Positions 39,415 to 47,982 of a stretch of 64,000 bases of DNA are shown one piece after another; position 1 is the stretch's first letter; every line of letters begins with the position of its first letter. Source of the stretch: Caldilineaceae bacterium (GTDB lineage: Bacteria; Chloroflexota; Anaerolineae; Caldilineales; Caldilineaceae); contig JACKBA010000022.1 in NCBI GenBank assembly GCA_020634815.1, positions 53,411 through 117,410 on the forward strand, given 5' to 3'. Position numbers and translations under genes: made by a program. The notes under the pieces were generated by a model. It was not told the origin of the DNA and did not search any database. It saw nothing but the letters and a program-made list of their open reading frames with translations.

Positions 39415-39533
39415 TCCTTTCGATACTCGCATGTTGGCGCGTGGCGTTGCATCTGATCGAGATTGCCGGGCGGTGCATCAGGACGTGTGCACTATCTCAT
39501 GGCGAGCGTTCTATCAGCGTTCTATCTACCCGC

Positions 39534-41123
39534 TCACCGCGTCACCTCCACCCAGAAGACCCCGTTGCTGTACCCCGGAACATTCACATAGCCCTGCAAA
39601 TCCGCGGCGACGAGGTGCGGGTCGGGCAGGTCCTGGATGAAGATGGCGTCGAAGCCGGCGCCGAGCATGCGCTGCGCGGCGATGAACTTCTCCGCTGCGG
39701 CGGCGCGGTCGGCGCCGGAGAGCACGTTGCCCTCTTCCACCAGCGCATCGAAGGCGGGGTCGCTGTAGAAGCCGAGATTGAAGGAGGTCGGCTCCTGGCT
39801 GTGGAAGAGATTGTAGAGATAGGTGTACGGCCCTACCACGTCGGGCAGCCAGGAGATCATGTACGCCTCGGGCGCGTTGGCCGGGTCGCTGCGTGCGTTC
39901 TCCCAGCGGATCATCCATTCCGATTCCTCCAGCTTCAGCGTTACGCCGATTTCGGCCAGCGCCGCCTGCCACAATTCGGCCGTCACGCGCTGCTGCGTGT
40001 CGAAGGTGAAGGTGAGTTCCAGCCCGTCGGCATAGCCGGCCTCGGCCAGCAGCGCTTTGGCTTTGGCCGGGTCGTAGCGGACCGCAGGCGCGTCGGGGTC
40101 GTGGCCCCAGACTGCTACCGGCACCGCGCCGTGCGCCTGCGTGCCCTTGCCCAGCCAGGTGTTGGCGATGACCTCGTCGTAGGGGAAGCTGTAGGCCAGC
40201 GCCGCACGCACCCGCGGGTCGTCGGTGGGCGCCCGCCGGTGGTTGAAGAGGACGAGTTCGTTGCTCAGGCTGGGGGTCATGTCGAGGCGCAGGTGGTCCT
40301 GCTGCGCCAGCGCGGCGACCTGCGCGTCATTCATGAAGGATGCCGCCACGTAGTCGATCTCGCCGGCGGCCAGCATCTGCTCCGCCACGACGGGGTCCTC
40401 GATCAGCTCGAAGATGACGCGATCGAGTTGGCCTTCCTGCCAGCCGTCGCGGTAGCTGGGGTCGCGCGCCAGCACCAGGCGCTGGCCCGCCTCGTACTGG
40501 GCGATGCGGTAGGGGCCGCTGCCGAGGTCGTTGCCGGCATTGAACCAGGCGCCGTCCTTCTCGGCCGCGGCCGGGCTCATGATGAAGGCGGCAATACCGC
40601 TGGCCAGGATCAGGTCGAGCGGGGCCGGGTAACGCAGCGTGAAGACGACCGTCTGTGCGTCGGGAGCGGCGATGGAGTCGATGGCGTCATAGATGTAGGC
40701 GGCGCAGGTGCTCTTCTCGCGGTTGCGCTCGACGCTGAACTTGACCGCGGCGGCGTCGGCGGGCGCGCCGTCGTGAAAGGTCACGCCCTCGCGCAGGTGA
40801 AAGGTCCACTTGAGGCCGTCGTCCGACGTCTCCCACGCGGTGGCCAGCCCCGGCCGCACCGCGTCGGCGCTGCCCGGCGGCGTGTAGACGGTCAGCGTGT
40901 CGTAGACGTTCATCAGCACCTGGTATTCGACCAGACAGGCCGAGCTTGGGTCGAGGTCGGCAAAGGTGCCTGGTACAGCCATCGCACGTGCCACACGCTC
41001 CGCCGCGCTCGCCGGTGATGGCGCAGCGACCTCTGTCTTCGTCGCCGGCGTCGCACAGCCGGCCAGAAGCAACGCCAGCACTGCAACGAAACCCCACCAT
41101 TTCAAGATCACCAAGCGTTTCAT
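39534..41123 (-). CDS. Peptide/oligopeptide ABC transporter substrate-binding lipoprotein
   Basis: The 529-residue protein has a lipoprotein signal (ALLLAGC at about 17-23). The body is the family 5 solute-binding fold: YDTLTVYTPPGS, LATAWETSDDGLKWTFHLREG with VTFHDG, GSGPYRIAQYEAGQRLVL, and ALAYSFPYDEVI. It is held outside the membrane and delivers peptides or similar ligands to permeases such as those at 53647-55511. The start has GGGAAGAG upstream. The protein at 47983 is a close paralogue of the same length and domain order. Confidence 0.93.
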   Translation of the reverse strand: MKRLVILKWWGFVAVLALLLAGCATPATKTEVAAPSPASAAERVARAMAVPGTFADLDPSSACLVEYQVLMNVYDTLTVYTPPGSADAVRPGLATAWETSDDGLKWTFHLREGVTFHDGAPADAAAVKFSVERNREKSTCAAYIYDAIDSIAAPDAQTVVFTLRYPAPLDLILASGIAAFIMSPAAAEKDGAWFNAGNDLGSGPYRIAQYEAGQRLVLARDPSYRDGWQEGQLDRVIFELIEDPVVAEQMLAAGEIDYVAASFMNDAQVAALAQQDHLRLDMTPSLSNELVLFNHRRAPTDDPRVRAALAYSFPYDEVIANTWLGKGTQAHGAVPVAVWGHDPDAPAVRYDPAKAKALLAEAGYADGLELTFTFDTQQRVTAELWQAALAEIGVTLKLEESEWMIRWENARSDPANAPEAYMISWLPDVVGPYTYLYNLFHSQEPTSFNLGFYSDPAFDALVEEGNVLSGADRAAAAEKFIAAQRMLGAGFDAIFIQDLPDPHLVAADLQGYVNVPGYSNGVFWVEVTR

Positions 41124-41159
41124 ACTCTCTTCCCTTTCTGAAAATGTGGCTGGCTGCCT

Positions 41160-41259
41160 GACGCAGAGTCGCAGAGTGGCAGAGGATCGCGGAGATAGAA
41201 CAGAGTGGTTCCCCGATGCGTTTCTCTGCGTTTTCTCTGCATCTCTGCGACTCTGCGTC
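41160..41259. repeat. Inverted repeat of CGCAGAG-type words
   Basis: The left arm GACGCAGAGTCGCAGAG and the right arm CTCTGCGACTCTGCGTC are reverse complements; the match continues imperfectly inward through GGCAGAG/TCTCTGC. It lies in the 162-bp gap between the substrate-binding protein gene and the NTF2 pair gene. Confidence 0.9.
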
Positions 41260-41285
41260 AAAGTGTACAATTCTTTAAGCACCAT

Positions 41286-42158
41286 CTACATGGCTTCGCG
41301 CTGAATTGTCTGGCGCAAGGTTACCTGGGCGAAGACGCATTGCCAGGTGGTCCCCTGGTTGATCCACAGGGCCGACAGCGCCTCATCCAGGTGGAAGGGC
41401 GCGCCTGCATAGTCACCCGACGACGTCATGGTGTAAACGACCAGCATGGCATACGGCGCGACGGCGATCACGTCGATGAGGTCGATTTGCGTGGCGTCCA
41501 GCGTGCGCTGCCGGTCACCGACGAGGGCCAGCCATGTGTCGCGCCCGCACCGGCTGCCGTCGAACTCGACGAAGATGCAGTCGGGGTGGAAGGCGGCCAT
41601 CGCGGCCGCGAGATCGTGGCGGCGCAGGCTCTCGACCGCAGCCTGCTCGCAGGCGAAGGCTTGCGCCTTGCGTTCCGCAATCACGGCATCGCTGATCGCA
41701 CGGTCGTCCTCGGTGAAGGCAAGCACGGTGGCGAGTCGTCCGTTGGCGGCGGGGTCGGCAAAGCGCGGCGCGGCATCAACCAGGGGCGTGGCATGGATGA
41801 AGACCGTCTGCCAGTCGCCCGCGCGCCGCATCCACAGAATCGACGCGTGCTCCGTCGCCGTCATCGCCTTGCCCGCAACGGCGAGGTGGGCAGTCAACGG
41901 ATAGGTGATCAGCACGGCGTCCGGCGACAGGACGATCGCTTCGCCGGGGCCGGCGTCGACGCCCAGATGGCGCACCCCGTTTTCGGCGGCCACCATTTCC
42001 AGGAAGAGATCCAGCCCGTGACATACCCCTTCCACGTTGATGTGGAGCAGGTCGGCGGCGGTGTCGGCGCGGGCCGCGGCCACATCGCCGGCGAGCATGT
42101 AGCCGTGGGTTGCCAGTTCGCGCTGCCAGACGATAGTGGCGATGTTCTGATCTATCAC
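41286..42158 (-). CDS. Tandem NTF2-like (SnoaL/DUF4440) protein
   Basis: The 290-residue product carries two NTF2-like domains. The first spans about 1-140 (LATHGYMLAGDVAAARADT, HASILWMRRAGDWQTVF). The second spans about 160-290 (CEQAAVESLRRHDLAAAMAAFHPDC, ALWINQGTTWQCVF). The helical opening and closing strands repeat in both. I chose GTG 42158 because GGAG lies 8 nt upstream; the frame extends further but without support. No signal peptide is visible. It lies 35 bases downstream of the propeller gene at 42194 and is likely cotranscribed. The same pair of domains is fused in the protein at 21396. Confidence 0.8.
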   Translation of the reverse strand: MIDQNIATIVWQRELATHGYMLAGDVAAARADTAADLLHINVEGVCHGLDLFLEMVAAENGVRHLGVDAGPGEAIVLSPDAVLITYPLTAHLAVAGKAMTATEHASILWMRRAGDWQTVFIHATPLVDAAPRFADPAANGRLATVLAFTEDDRAISDAVIAERKAQAFACEQAAVESLRRHDLAAAMAAFHPDCIFVEFDGSRCGRDTWLALVGDRQRTLDATQIDLIDVIAVAPYAMLVVYTMTSSGDYAGAPFHLDEALSALWINQGTTWQCVFAQVTLRQTIQREAM

Positions 42159-42193
42159 TTCATCCACTCCGTTTGTTGTCACACATGGATTAC

Positions 42194-43072
42194 CTACCTG
42201 AATGTGAGCGACGTCAGCCAGTAGGGCGTCGTGGGCAGCGGGTCGGTGGCGACCCGGGCATTCACCACACACAACTGGCTGCCGTTGACGACGAGTGCCG
42301 AGGGGTTGTCAAACGTGCGGCTTGTGAGTGCGCGCTGCACCGTCCCCCTGGTCAATGACGGGTCGAGTTCGACCACGAACACCTGGTTGTTGAAGTTGGC
42401 CACAAAGAGGGTCGTCCCCGCCAGCGCCAGGCCGCTGCTATCCGGCACGGTGACGCCGCCCAGGTCGATCGGCGTGACGGCGCCGCTTGCTGGCTCGACA
42501 CTGTAGAGCAGGCCCAGCGCCGTGTGCACGATCAGCAGCGATTCGCGCCCGGCGACTGCCACGATCCCGCTGGCGTTGAGGTCGCCCCCGACAAACGCAT
42601 AGGCCGCGCCAAGTCGCACTTCTGCGCTCCGTACTGGTGCAACCAGCCGGCCGTCCGGCCCCAACGCGATCCGGTATAGACAGGGCCGTCCACCGTCGCT
42701 GAACCAGGCCGCCTCCGCCGTGAGCGTGACGCCCAGCACCAGGCCGGCCGGGTCGGTCGTGAGTTGGATGTCGTGGCGCAGAGTGCCGGTGCGCGTATCG
42801 AGCACCAGCCCGTTGCCGGTCGCGCCGCCGGCCGCAAAGAGATAGCCCGTACGCGTATCGTAGGCAAGGCCATGCACGACCTGCCCGCGCTGCTCGGCTA
42901 TCAGGAAGTCGCCGCGCCGCGTGCCCAGGTCGACGGCATAGATCGCGCCGCTGCCGCTCGAACCGACATAGGCGACGTTGCCATGGCCTAGCGCAATCCC
43001 GGAGGGTTGGAAGCCGTCGGGCAGCGGGACGATCGACTCTATTGTTTCTGCGCCCGACCATCCCCGGCCCAT
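42194..43072 (-). CDS. SMP-30/ScyD-like beta-propeller protein without signal peptide
   Basis: The 292-residue protein forms one six-bladed propeller starting PLPDGFQPSGIALGHGNVAYVGS, with GYLFAAGGATGNGLVLDTRTG and LCVVNARV. It ends PTTPYWLTSLTFR. It is closely similar to the propellers at 46684 and at the end of 21396, but it lacks a signal peptide. ATG 43072 has AAGGAG 6 nt upstream. Family members are often annotated as ScyD/ScyE or gluconolactonase-like; I see no specific metal-ligand set here, so no reaction is proposed. The NTF2 pair gene follows it. Confidence 0.85.
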   Translation of the reverse strand: MGRGWSGAETIESIVPLPDGFQPSGIALGHGNVAYVGSSGSGAIYAVDLGTRRGDFLIAEQRGQVVHGLAYDTRTGYLFAAGGATGNGLVLDTRTGTLRHDIQLTTDPAGLVLGVTLTAEAAWFSDGGRPCLYRIALGPDGRLVAPVRSAEVRLGAAYAFVGGDLNASGIVAVAGRESLLIVHTALGLLYSVEPASGAVTPIDLGGVTVPDSSGLALAGTTLFVANFNNQVFVVELDPSLTRGTVQRALTSRTFDNPSALVVNGSQLCVVNARVATDPLPTTPYWLTSLTFR

Positions 43073-43093
43073 GAATGTCTCCTTGCCCCGAAC

Positions 43094-43269
43094 CTAGAGA
43101 CTGTTTGAAAAGTCACCCAATTTGACGCAGAGGCGCAGAGATGCAGAGAAATGCAGAGAGAATCAAGAGAATGCGCAGCAGTAGCCAGCTATCCAACTCC
43201 TCTGCGAACCTCTGCGTCGTCGCGTCTCTGCGTCAAACTTCCACCCTTGTCAAACAGGTTCTGAGGGGG
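43094..43269. repeat. Candidate nonautonomous element, long inverted repeat with CGCAGAG core
   Basis: Outer arms contain CTGTTTGAAAAG on the left and CTTGTCAAACAG on the right, imperfect reverse complements. Inner arms TTTGACGCAGAG and CTCTGCGTCAAA are perfect, and several CAGAG words follow inside. It is about 176 bp in total with no coding frame. Terminal inverted repeats and a compact size suggest a MITE-like element; a target duplication is not obvious. Confidence 0.7.
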
Positions 43270-43428
43270 TGAAGCCGAGTGCGGCGACAGAAGTGGACTC
43301 ACCTGCATAGACCGGCTGCCGCACTCTCGGCTTGTCTGCCGGCTATAGTAGCAAGAGTGACGATGTCGGTGGTATCGGTTGTGCGATACAAATGCTGATA
43401 AAGCGCGGGATGAAGGAATTCTTCGGCT

Positions 43429-43457
43429 TTGACATATTGATGCGCTGCCAGTATGCT
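43429..43457 (+). promoter_or_regulatory. Sigma70-type promoter TTGACA-N17-TATGCT
   Basis: TTGACA at 43429-43434 and TATGCT at 43452-43457 are separated by 17 bases. Seven bases after the -10 comes the ATG of the antitoxin at 43465, so the transcript is probably leaderless. No Shine-Dalgarno sequence precedes the start. Confidence 0.75.
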
Positions 43458-43464
43458 TTGATGC

Positions 43465-43716
43465 ATGAGAACGACTATTCAGATTGACGACGACCTATTG
43501 ACCGATGCCAAGCTGTTTGCAACTCGCTCAGGTACAACCCTGACTGCGGTCATTGAAGATGCGCTGCGAGCCGCTCTGGCGCGTTCGCACGCAGCGCCTG
43601 AGCGCAGACAGGTGAAAGTGACCACTGTAGAAGGCAATGGCCCTCAACCTGGCGTCGATTTGGACGATTCGGCGGCGCTACTTGCGCATATGGATGCAAA
43701 CGATGATTCTGCTTGA
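43465..43716 (+). CDS. vapB: VapB-type antitoxin, ribbon-helix-helix
   Basis: The 83-residue protein starts MRTTIQIDDDLLTDAKLFATRSG, the common opening of ribbon-helix-helix antitoxins that bind their own promoter. A TLTAVIEDALRAAL helix follows, and then an acidic flexible tail (GVDLDDSAALLAHMDAND), which would wrap the toxin. It overlaps the PIN toxin gene downstream by 14 bases. The promoter 8 bases upstream is near consensus and probably autorepressed by the complex. Confidence 0.88.
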   Translation: MRTTIQIDDDLLTDAKLFATRSGTTLTAVIEDALRAALARSHAAPERRQVKVTTVEGNGPQPGVDLDDSAALLAHMDANDDSA

Positions 43717-44137
43717 TGTAAACATTCTCGTCTACGCCCATCGTGAGGACGCTCCGGATCATGCCGCCTATCGTGCGTGGCTGGAGGCGGTCATCAACGG
43801 TGACCAGGCGTATGGTATGTCCGACATTGTTCTGAGCGGTTTTCTCCGCATTGTCACCCACACGCGGGTCTTCAATCCGCCGAGTACGATGGAACAGGCG
43901 CTCGCTTTTGTCGCGGATGTCCGTAACCAGCCAAACTGTGTCATTGTTGCTCCTGGTGTCCGTCACTGGTCGATTTTCGAGGATCTGTGCAGGAGCGCCG
44001 GTGTAAAGGGTAATCTCGTGCCTGATGCATATCTTGCGGCGCTGGCCATCGAATCAGGTAGTGAGTGGATTACGACGGACCGAGATTACGCCCGCTTCGC
44101 GCGGTTGAACTGGCGCCATCCGTTCGCAATCAACTAA
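43703..44137 (+). CDS. vapC: VapC-type PIN domain ribonuclease toxin
   Basis: The 144-residue protein is a PIN domain nuclease that would cleave RNA with Mg2+. Acidic residues visible are Asp5 (MILLDVNILVY), Asp108 (LVPDAYLAAL), and Asp126/Asp128 (ITTDRDYARF). The usual Glu of the second motif is replaced in VLSGFLRIV, as in some VapC groups. The start could be ATG 43694 or 43703; I used 43703 because it places Asp5 in the standard position. It overlaps vapB. An Xre-STAND gene starts 5 bases after its stop. Confidence 0.9.
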   Translation: MILLDVNILVYAHREDAPDHAAYRAWLEAVINGDQAYGMSDIVLSGFLRIVTHTRVFNPPSTMEQALAFVADVRNQPNCVIVAPGVRHWSIFEDLCRSAGVKGNLVPDAYLAALAIESGSEWITTDRDYARFARLNWRHPFAIN

Positions 44138-44142
44138 AGAAA

Positions 44143-46680
44143 ATGGACTCCGTTGCATCTTTCGGCCAGTGGGTGCGCTTGCGCCGAACTTCGCTGCATC
44201 TTACGCAGGGCGAACTGGCGCGCCGGGTTTATTGCTCGGAGATCACGATTCGCAAGATCGAGGGCGACGAACGGCGCCCCTCGCCGGAGATCGCGCGCGG
44301 GCTGGCCGAGCATCTGCAACTACCCGCCGACTTGGCGCCGCGCTTTCTCAAGGTCGCCCGCGGCGACCTCAGCGTGGATCACCTGCCGCTGCTCCAGGCG
44401 GATGTCGAGCGGCCGCGCCATTGGCTGCCCGTGCTCAGCCGCGCCGACCTGGCCATGCCCAACACCTCCTTTCTGGGCCGAACGCAGGAAGTGGCTCAAA
44501 TCTGCGATCTCCTCCAGCAACCGGACGTGCGGCTGCTGACGCTGGTCGGGCCACCCGGCATCGGCAAGAGCCGGCTGAGCCTGCATGTCACCGCCGAGCT
44601 GGGCGACGCCTTTCTCAACGGCGCGCAGTTTGTGCCGCTGGCGCCGCTGCGCGATCATGCGCTGGTGCCAGACGCGGTGGCGCAGTTGTTTGGCTTTGCC
44701 GAGTCGGGCTTTGCGACGCCGCTCGACTATCTGCGCGTCGAACTGCGCCAGCGCCATCTGCTGCTGGTGCTCGACAACTTCGAGCAGGTGCTGGCCGCGC
44801 GCGACTTCGTGCAGGAATTGCTGGCGGTGGCCCCGCAGGTGAAGATGCTGGTCACCAGTCGCGTCGCGCTGGGCTTATCTGGCGAGCAGGTCTATACGGT
44901 GCCGGGGCTGAGCATGCCGGTCACGGCGCACGCACCCTCCGCGCTGGCGGCCATTCGCTTTCCCGCGGTGCAGTTGCTGGTCAGTCGTGCCCGTTCGGCC
45001 AACCCGGCCTTTGCCCTGACGACGGAAAATGCCGGCGACATCGTCGCCATCTGTGCGCGCGTCGATGGGCTGCCGCTCGCCATCGAACTGGTGGCGGCGC
45101 GGCTGAAGACGCTGACGCCCGACGCGCTGCTTGCCCGCCTCACCGACTGGCTGGCGCTTCCTGTCGACGGCGCCGATAAGCTGCCGGAACGCCACCGCAC
45201 CCTGCGCAGCGCAATCGCCTGGAGCTACGAGTTGCTGCCGCCGGCCGCGCAGCGCGTCTTTGCGCGGCTGGGCGTTTTTGTCCACGGCGCCACGGTGGAT
45301 CTGGCGCAGGCTGTGTGCGGTGATGTGGACGAACCGACCGGCAACGTGCAGACGCAGATCGAGACGCTGGTCAGCCACAACCTGGTGCGCGCCGAGGATG
45401 ACGGCGTCGGCGGCGTGCGTTACACCATGCTGGAGACGGTGCTCGACTATGCACGCGACCGGCTGGCCGCACGAGGCGAACAGGAACTGATTCGCCTGCG
45501 CCATGCCGAGACGCTCTGCCTGTTTGCGGAGACGGCCGCGCCCCACTTGCATGGTCTGGAGCGGCGCGCCTGGCTCGAACGCGTCGAGGCGGAGAACGAC
45601 AACCTGCGTGCCGCACTGGATTGGGCAGAAGCGCAGAGCGACGCCGCCTTGCTGGCGCGGCTGGTGGCAGCGCTGGGCTGGTTCTGGGAGATGAACGGGC
45701 GGCGCGTCGAGGCGCGCACCTGGCTTGACGCTGCATTGGCCACACCCGCAGCTACGCAGCCGCCCCACGCCCGCGCCCGCATCCTGCAGATGGTAGGACA
45801 CATTGCCGGCGAGGAGGGCGACCTTGAACTATCGCGCCGCTATGCGGAAGCCAGCCTTGCCCTGGCCGCCTCGCTCGACGACGGCTGGACGGTCGCTCTG
45901 GCGCGTCGCGATCTCGGCTGGGTTGTATTCGCGGCCGACAATGAGTGTGAAGCAGCGATTGCGCTGGCCGAACAGGCTGCCGCCGGGCTATTGGCCGCCG
46001 GCGATCTGCGCAATTACCTGCTGGCGCTGCTGGATGCAGGGGGCATCTGCCAGCTTACCGGCGACGCGCAGCGAGGTCTTCCCTATGCCGAGCGCGCGCT
46101 ACGTCTGGCCCGCGAGTGGAACGACGAACCTTCGGCAGAGGAAGCGCTGGCCGTGCTGGGGATGCTGGAATATACGGCCGGCAACCTGGACGCAGCCCAG
46201 ACGGCGATGTCGGCAGTGCTCGCGACCGCGCAGCGCCTGCCCAATGGCAAGCAGCTTGCCTGGGCCTATTACAAAATGGGGCTGATCATGCTCACCGTCG
46301 GCGATGCACAGGAGGGAGCCGCGTTTTACACCGAGAGCGCCCGGCTGTGGGCCGACCGCAAGGAAACGCTGGCCGTCGCCTATTGCGAAAGCGGCATTGC
46401 CAACTGCTACTTTGACCAGGGATTGTTTGCGCAGGCGCGGGCGCTGTATCAAGCCACCCTCGACGTGTTCCGCCGCTTTGATGTACAGCGCGCCGTGGCG
46501 TGGTCGCTGTGGAACGTGGCGCACGCAGCCGCCGCCGAGGGTGACGACGACTGCGTGGCATCTGCCTTGCAGGAGAGCCTTGCGATCTTCCAGGCGCGCC
46601 GCGACGAGCAAGGCATTGCCTCCTGCATGGCGGCGCTGCGCGGAACATGGGGGCCTGCCCGCGAGCCATTCCGCCAGTAA
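44143..46680 (+). CDS. Xre-family HTH, STAND ATPase and TPR regulator
   Basis: The 845-residue protein has an N-terminal Xre-like helix-turn-helix (about 5-62; GQWVRLRRTSLHLTQGELARR). An NB-ARC/AP-ATPase follows, with Walker A GPPGIGKS at 136-143, Walker B LLLVLDNFEQV near 209, GLPLAIELVAARLK, and winged-helix TMLETVLDYARDRL. TPR repeats fill about 500-830. Such proteins are ligand-triggered switches that bind DNA or partner proteins. Only five bases separate it from vapC, so the three genes may form one operon. There is just a weak AAAGA before the ATG. Its end lies three bases from the convergent propeller gene. Confidence 0.9.
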   Translation: MDSVASFGQWVRLRRTSLHLTQGELARRVYCSEITIRKIEGDERRPSPEIARGLAEHLQLPADLAPRFLKVARGDLSVDHLPLLQADVERPRHWLPVLSRADLAMPNTSFLGRTQEVAQICDLLQQPDVRLLTLVGPPGIGKSRLSLHVTAELGDAFLNGAQFVPLAPLRDHALVPDAVAQLFGFAESGFATPLDYLRVELRQRHLLLVLDNFEQVLAARDFVQELLAVAPQVKMLVTSRVALGLSGEQVYTVPGLSMPVTAHAPSALAAIRFPAVQLLVSRARSANPAFALTTENAGDIVAICARVDGLPLAIELVAARLKTLTPDALLARLTDWLALPVDGADKLPERHRTLRSAIAWSYELLPPAAQRVFARLGVFVHGATVDLAQAVCGDVDEPTGNVQTQIETLVSHNLVRAEDDGVGGVRYTMLETVLDYARDRLAARGEQELIRLRHAETLCLFAETAAPHLHGLERRAWLERVEAENDNLRAALDWAEAQSDAALLARLVAALGWFWEMNGRRVEARTWLDAALATPAATQPPHARARILQMVGHIAGEEGDLELSRRYAEASLALAASLDDGWTVALARRDLGWVVFAADNECEAAIALAEQAAAGLLAAGDLRNYLLALLDAGGICQLTGDAQRGLPYAERALRLAREWNDEPSAEEALAVLGMLEYTAGNLDAAQTAMSAVLATAQRLPNGKQLAWAYYKMGLIMLTVGDAQEGAAFYTESARLWADRKETLAVAYCESGIANCYFDQGLFAQARALYQATLDVFRRFDVQRAVAWSLWNVAHAAAAEGDDDCVASALQESLAIFQARRDEQGIASCMAALRGTWGPAREPFRQ

Positions 46681-46683
46681 CAC

Positions 46684-47619
46684 TTACCGCTTGACGCGCG
46701 TTACCCAGTATTCCGTGTCGGGCGTACGCTCGGCATCCCAGCGGGCGTTGACCACGTACAGGTTCGGGCCGCGCCGTGCACCCGTGGAGATCGCCTCGAA
46801 GTTGGGGTCGGTGATCGTGCGGTCCAGCGTGCCCGACAGCCAGTCTGGCGCCAGCGTGATGACGTAAACGGAATCGTTATAGTTGACCACATAGAGAACG
46901 TTGCCGGCCAGCACCAGCCCGTCGTGGTAGATTTCCATCTCGCCGTCGATCTGCATCAGCGTGGAGACGCCGCTGACCGGGTCGACCTCGTAGAGCTGGC
47001 CCAGGTCGGTTTGTGCGATGATCAGCTTTTTGCCGTCCGCCGAAACGACGATGCCGTTGCCGTTGAGACCCCCGGGGTTGTTGACGAATTCACCGGTGAT
47101 GGCCACCGCCTCGCTGGTTGCCGAATCGGGCAGCGTACCGCCGGGACCCAGCGGCACCTTGTAGAAGACCGGCAGATGCGTGTCGGTGAAATAGACAGCA
47201 TTCCAGCCCACGGCCACGTCGTTGACCAACGTGTCGGCCTCGGTCGTCAACTCGATCTCCTGCACAAGCTCGCCCGTGGTTGTGTCGTAGACCAGCGCGT
47301 TGCCGCCGGCCCCGCCCGCCACATAGAGATAGCCGGTGCGCGGGTCCATCATCATGCCGAGCGCGGCCTGCGGCGGCTGCGCCTCGACAAAGGTCTCGCC
47401 CTCGCCAGTGCGCAGGTTGATCTTGTAGATCGCGCCCGACGATTCGGAGCCGACATACGCCGTGGCGCCCCGCCCCATCGCGATGCCTTCCGGCTCGAAG
47501 CCATTGGGCAGCGGGATCACCGCGGGAAAATCCTCGGCGCGCGCCGGCGCCGCGCCCAGCACGCAAGCCAACAGCACCGCCAGCACGCCGCCGATCGTGA
47601 AAATACGTCGCATGTACAT
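46684..47619 (-). CDS. Secreted SMP-30/ScyD-like beta-propeller protein
   Basis: The 311-residue protein has a signal peptide (1-28, RRIFTIGGVLAVLLACVLG). A propeller starts LPNGFEPEGIAMGRGATAYVGS and ends TEYWVTRVKR. Its last 280 residues align throughout with the propeller at the end of the 21396 protein (same GLVYD or ALVYDTTTGE, NGNGIVVSADGKKLIIAQ, YHDGLVL elements). ATG 47619 has GGAGG 5 nt upstream. It is probably exported. It lies downstream of the oligopeptide-binding lipoprotein gene at 47983. Confidence 0.87.
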   Translation of the reverse strand: MYMRRIFTIGGVLAVLLACVLGAAPARAEDFPAVIPLPNGFEPEGIAMGRGATAYVGSESSGAIYKINLRTGEGETFVEAQPPQAALGMMMDPRTGYLYVAGGAGGNALVYDTTTGELVQEIELTTEADTLVNDVAVGWNAVYFTDTHLPVFYKVPLGPGGTLPDSATSEAVAITGEFVNNPGGLNGNGIVVSADGKKLIIAQTDLGQLYEVDPVSGVSTLMQIDGEMEIYHDGLVLAGNVLYVVNYNDSVYVITLAPDWLSGTLDRTITDPNFEAISTGARRGPNLYVVNARWDAERTPDTEYWVTRVKR

Positions 47620-47812
47620 CTGGTTCCTCCTTGGAAAAAACGCTTTCTGCTTACTACCTCCGGCAACCATTGCGCCGGGTGCAGCGAGCATAGCAGGCGG
47701 AACCGGGCGGTTGGTATCGCCGCGCCGATACAGTTGGCAGTTCGCATTTGCTCTTGGTTGGATGAGCCATTGGCCCGCGAAGACGAAAGCGCGCTCGCCC
47801 TGCTGGCCGTTT

Positions 47813-47880
47813 ATCCGCAGATGACGCAGATTGCGCAGATTTGGTGCGGCTATCTGCGGTAATCTGCGTTATCTGCGGAT
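47813..47880. repeat. Inverted repeat of CGCAGAT-type words
   Basis: The left arm ATCCGCAGATGACGCAGATT and the right arm AATCTGCGTTATCTGCGGAT are reverse complements with a single mismatch. The stem is about 20-28 bp with a short loop. It is built from the same kind of word as the elements at 41160 and 43094, here CGCAGAT. Confidence 0.9.
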
Positions 47881-47926
47881 CGAGTGAATACTCTTGTTCT
47901 CGAAGTAGCATCACTGTGGCTCGCGC

Positions 47927-47970
47927 CACGAGCCCGTTCCGGACCGGGGGAAATCAGGAACGAGCTCGTG
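47927..47970 (-). terminator. Strong hairpin after the substrate-binding protein gene
   Basis: CACGAGCCCGTTCC (47927-47940) pairs with GGAACGAGCTCGTG (47957-47970) with one G-U type mismatch and a 16-nt loop. It begins 12 bases after the stop of the gene at 47983. There is no clear U-run. Confidence 0.6.
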
Positions 47971-47982
47971 AGCGACCAGGCG

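Larger units (their letters stand above)
43073..43464. other. Intergenic region with inverted repeat and promoter
   Basis: This 392-bp gap between divergent genes holds the inverted repeat at 43094-43269 and the promoter at 43429-43457. No gene is seen between them. Confidence 0.7.
47620..47982. other. Intergenic region with inverted repeat and terminator-like hairpin
   Basis: The gap holds the inverted repeat at 47813-47880 and the hairpin at 47927-47970. No gene is supported; open frames here lack ribosome binding sites and domains. Confidence 0.7.

Noticed and set aside
39441..41018. 525-codon plus-strand open frame
   Set aside because: Antisense shadow of the substrate-binding lipoprotein gene.
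43694..43702. Start of VapC three codons earlier
   Set aside because: It is possible, but ATG 43703 puts the catalytic Asp at position 5 as usual; the sequence cannot decide.
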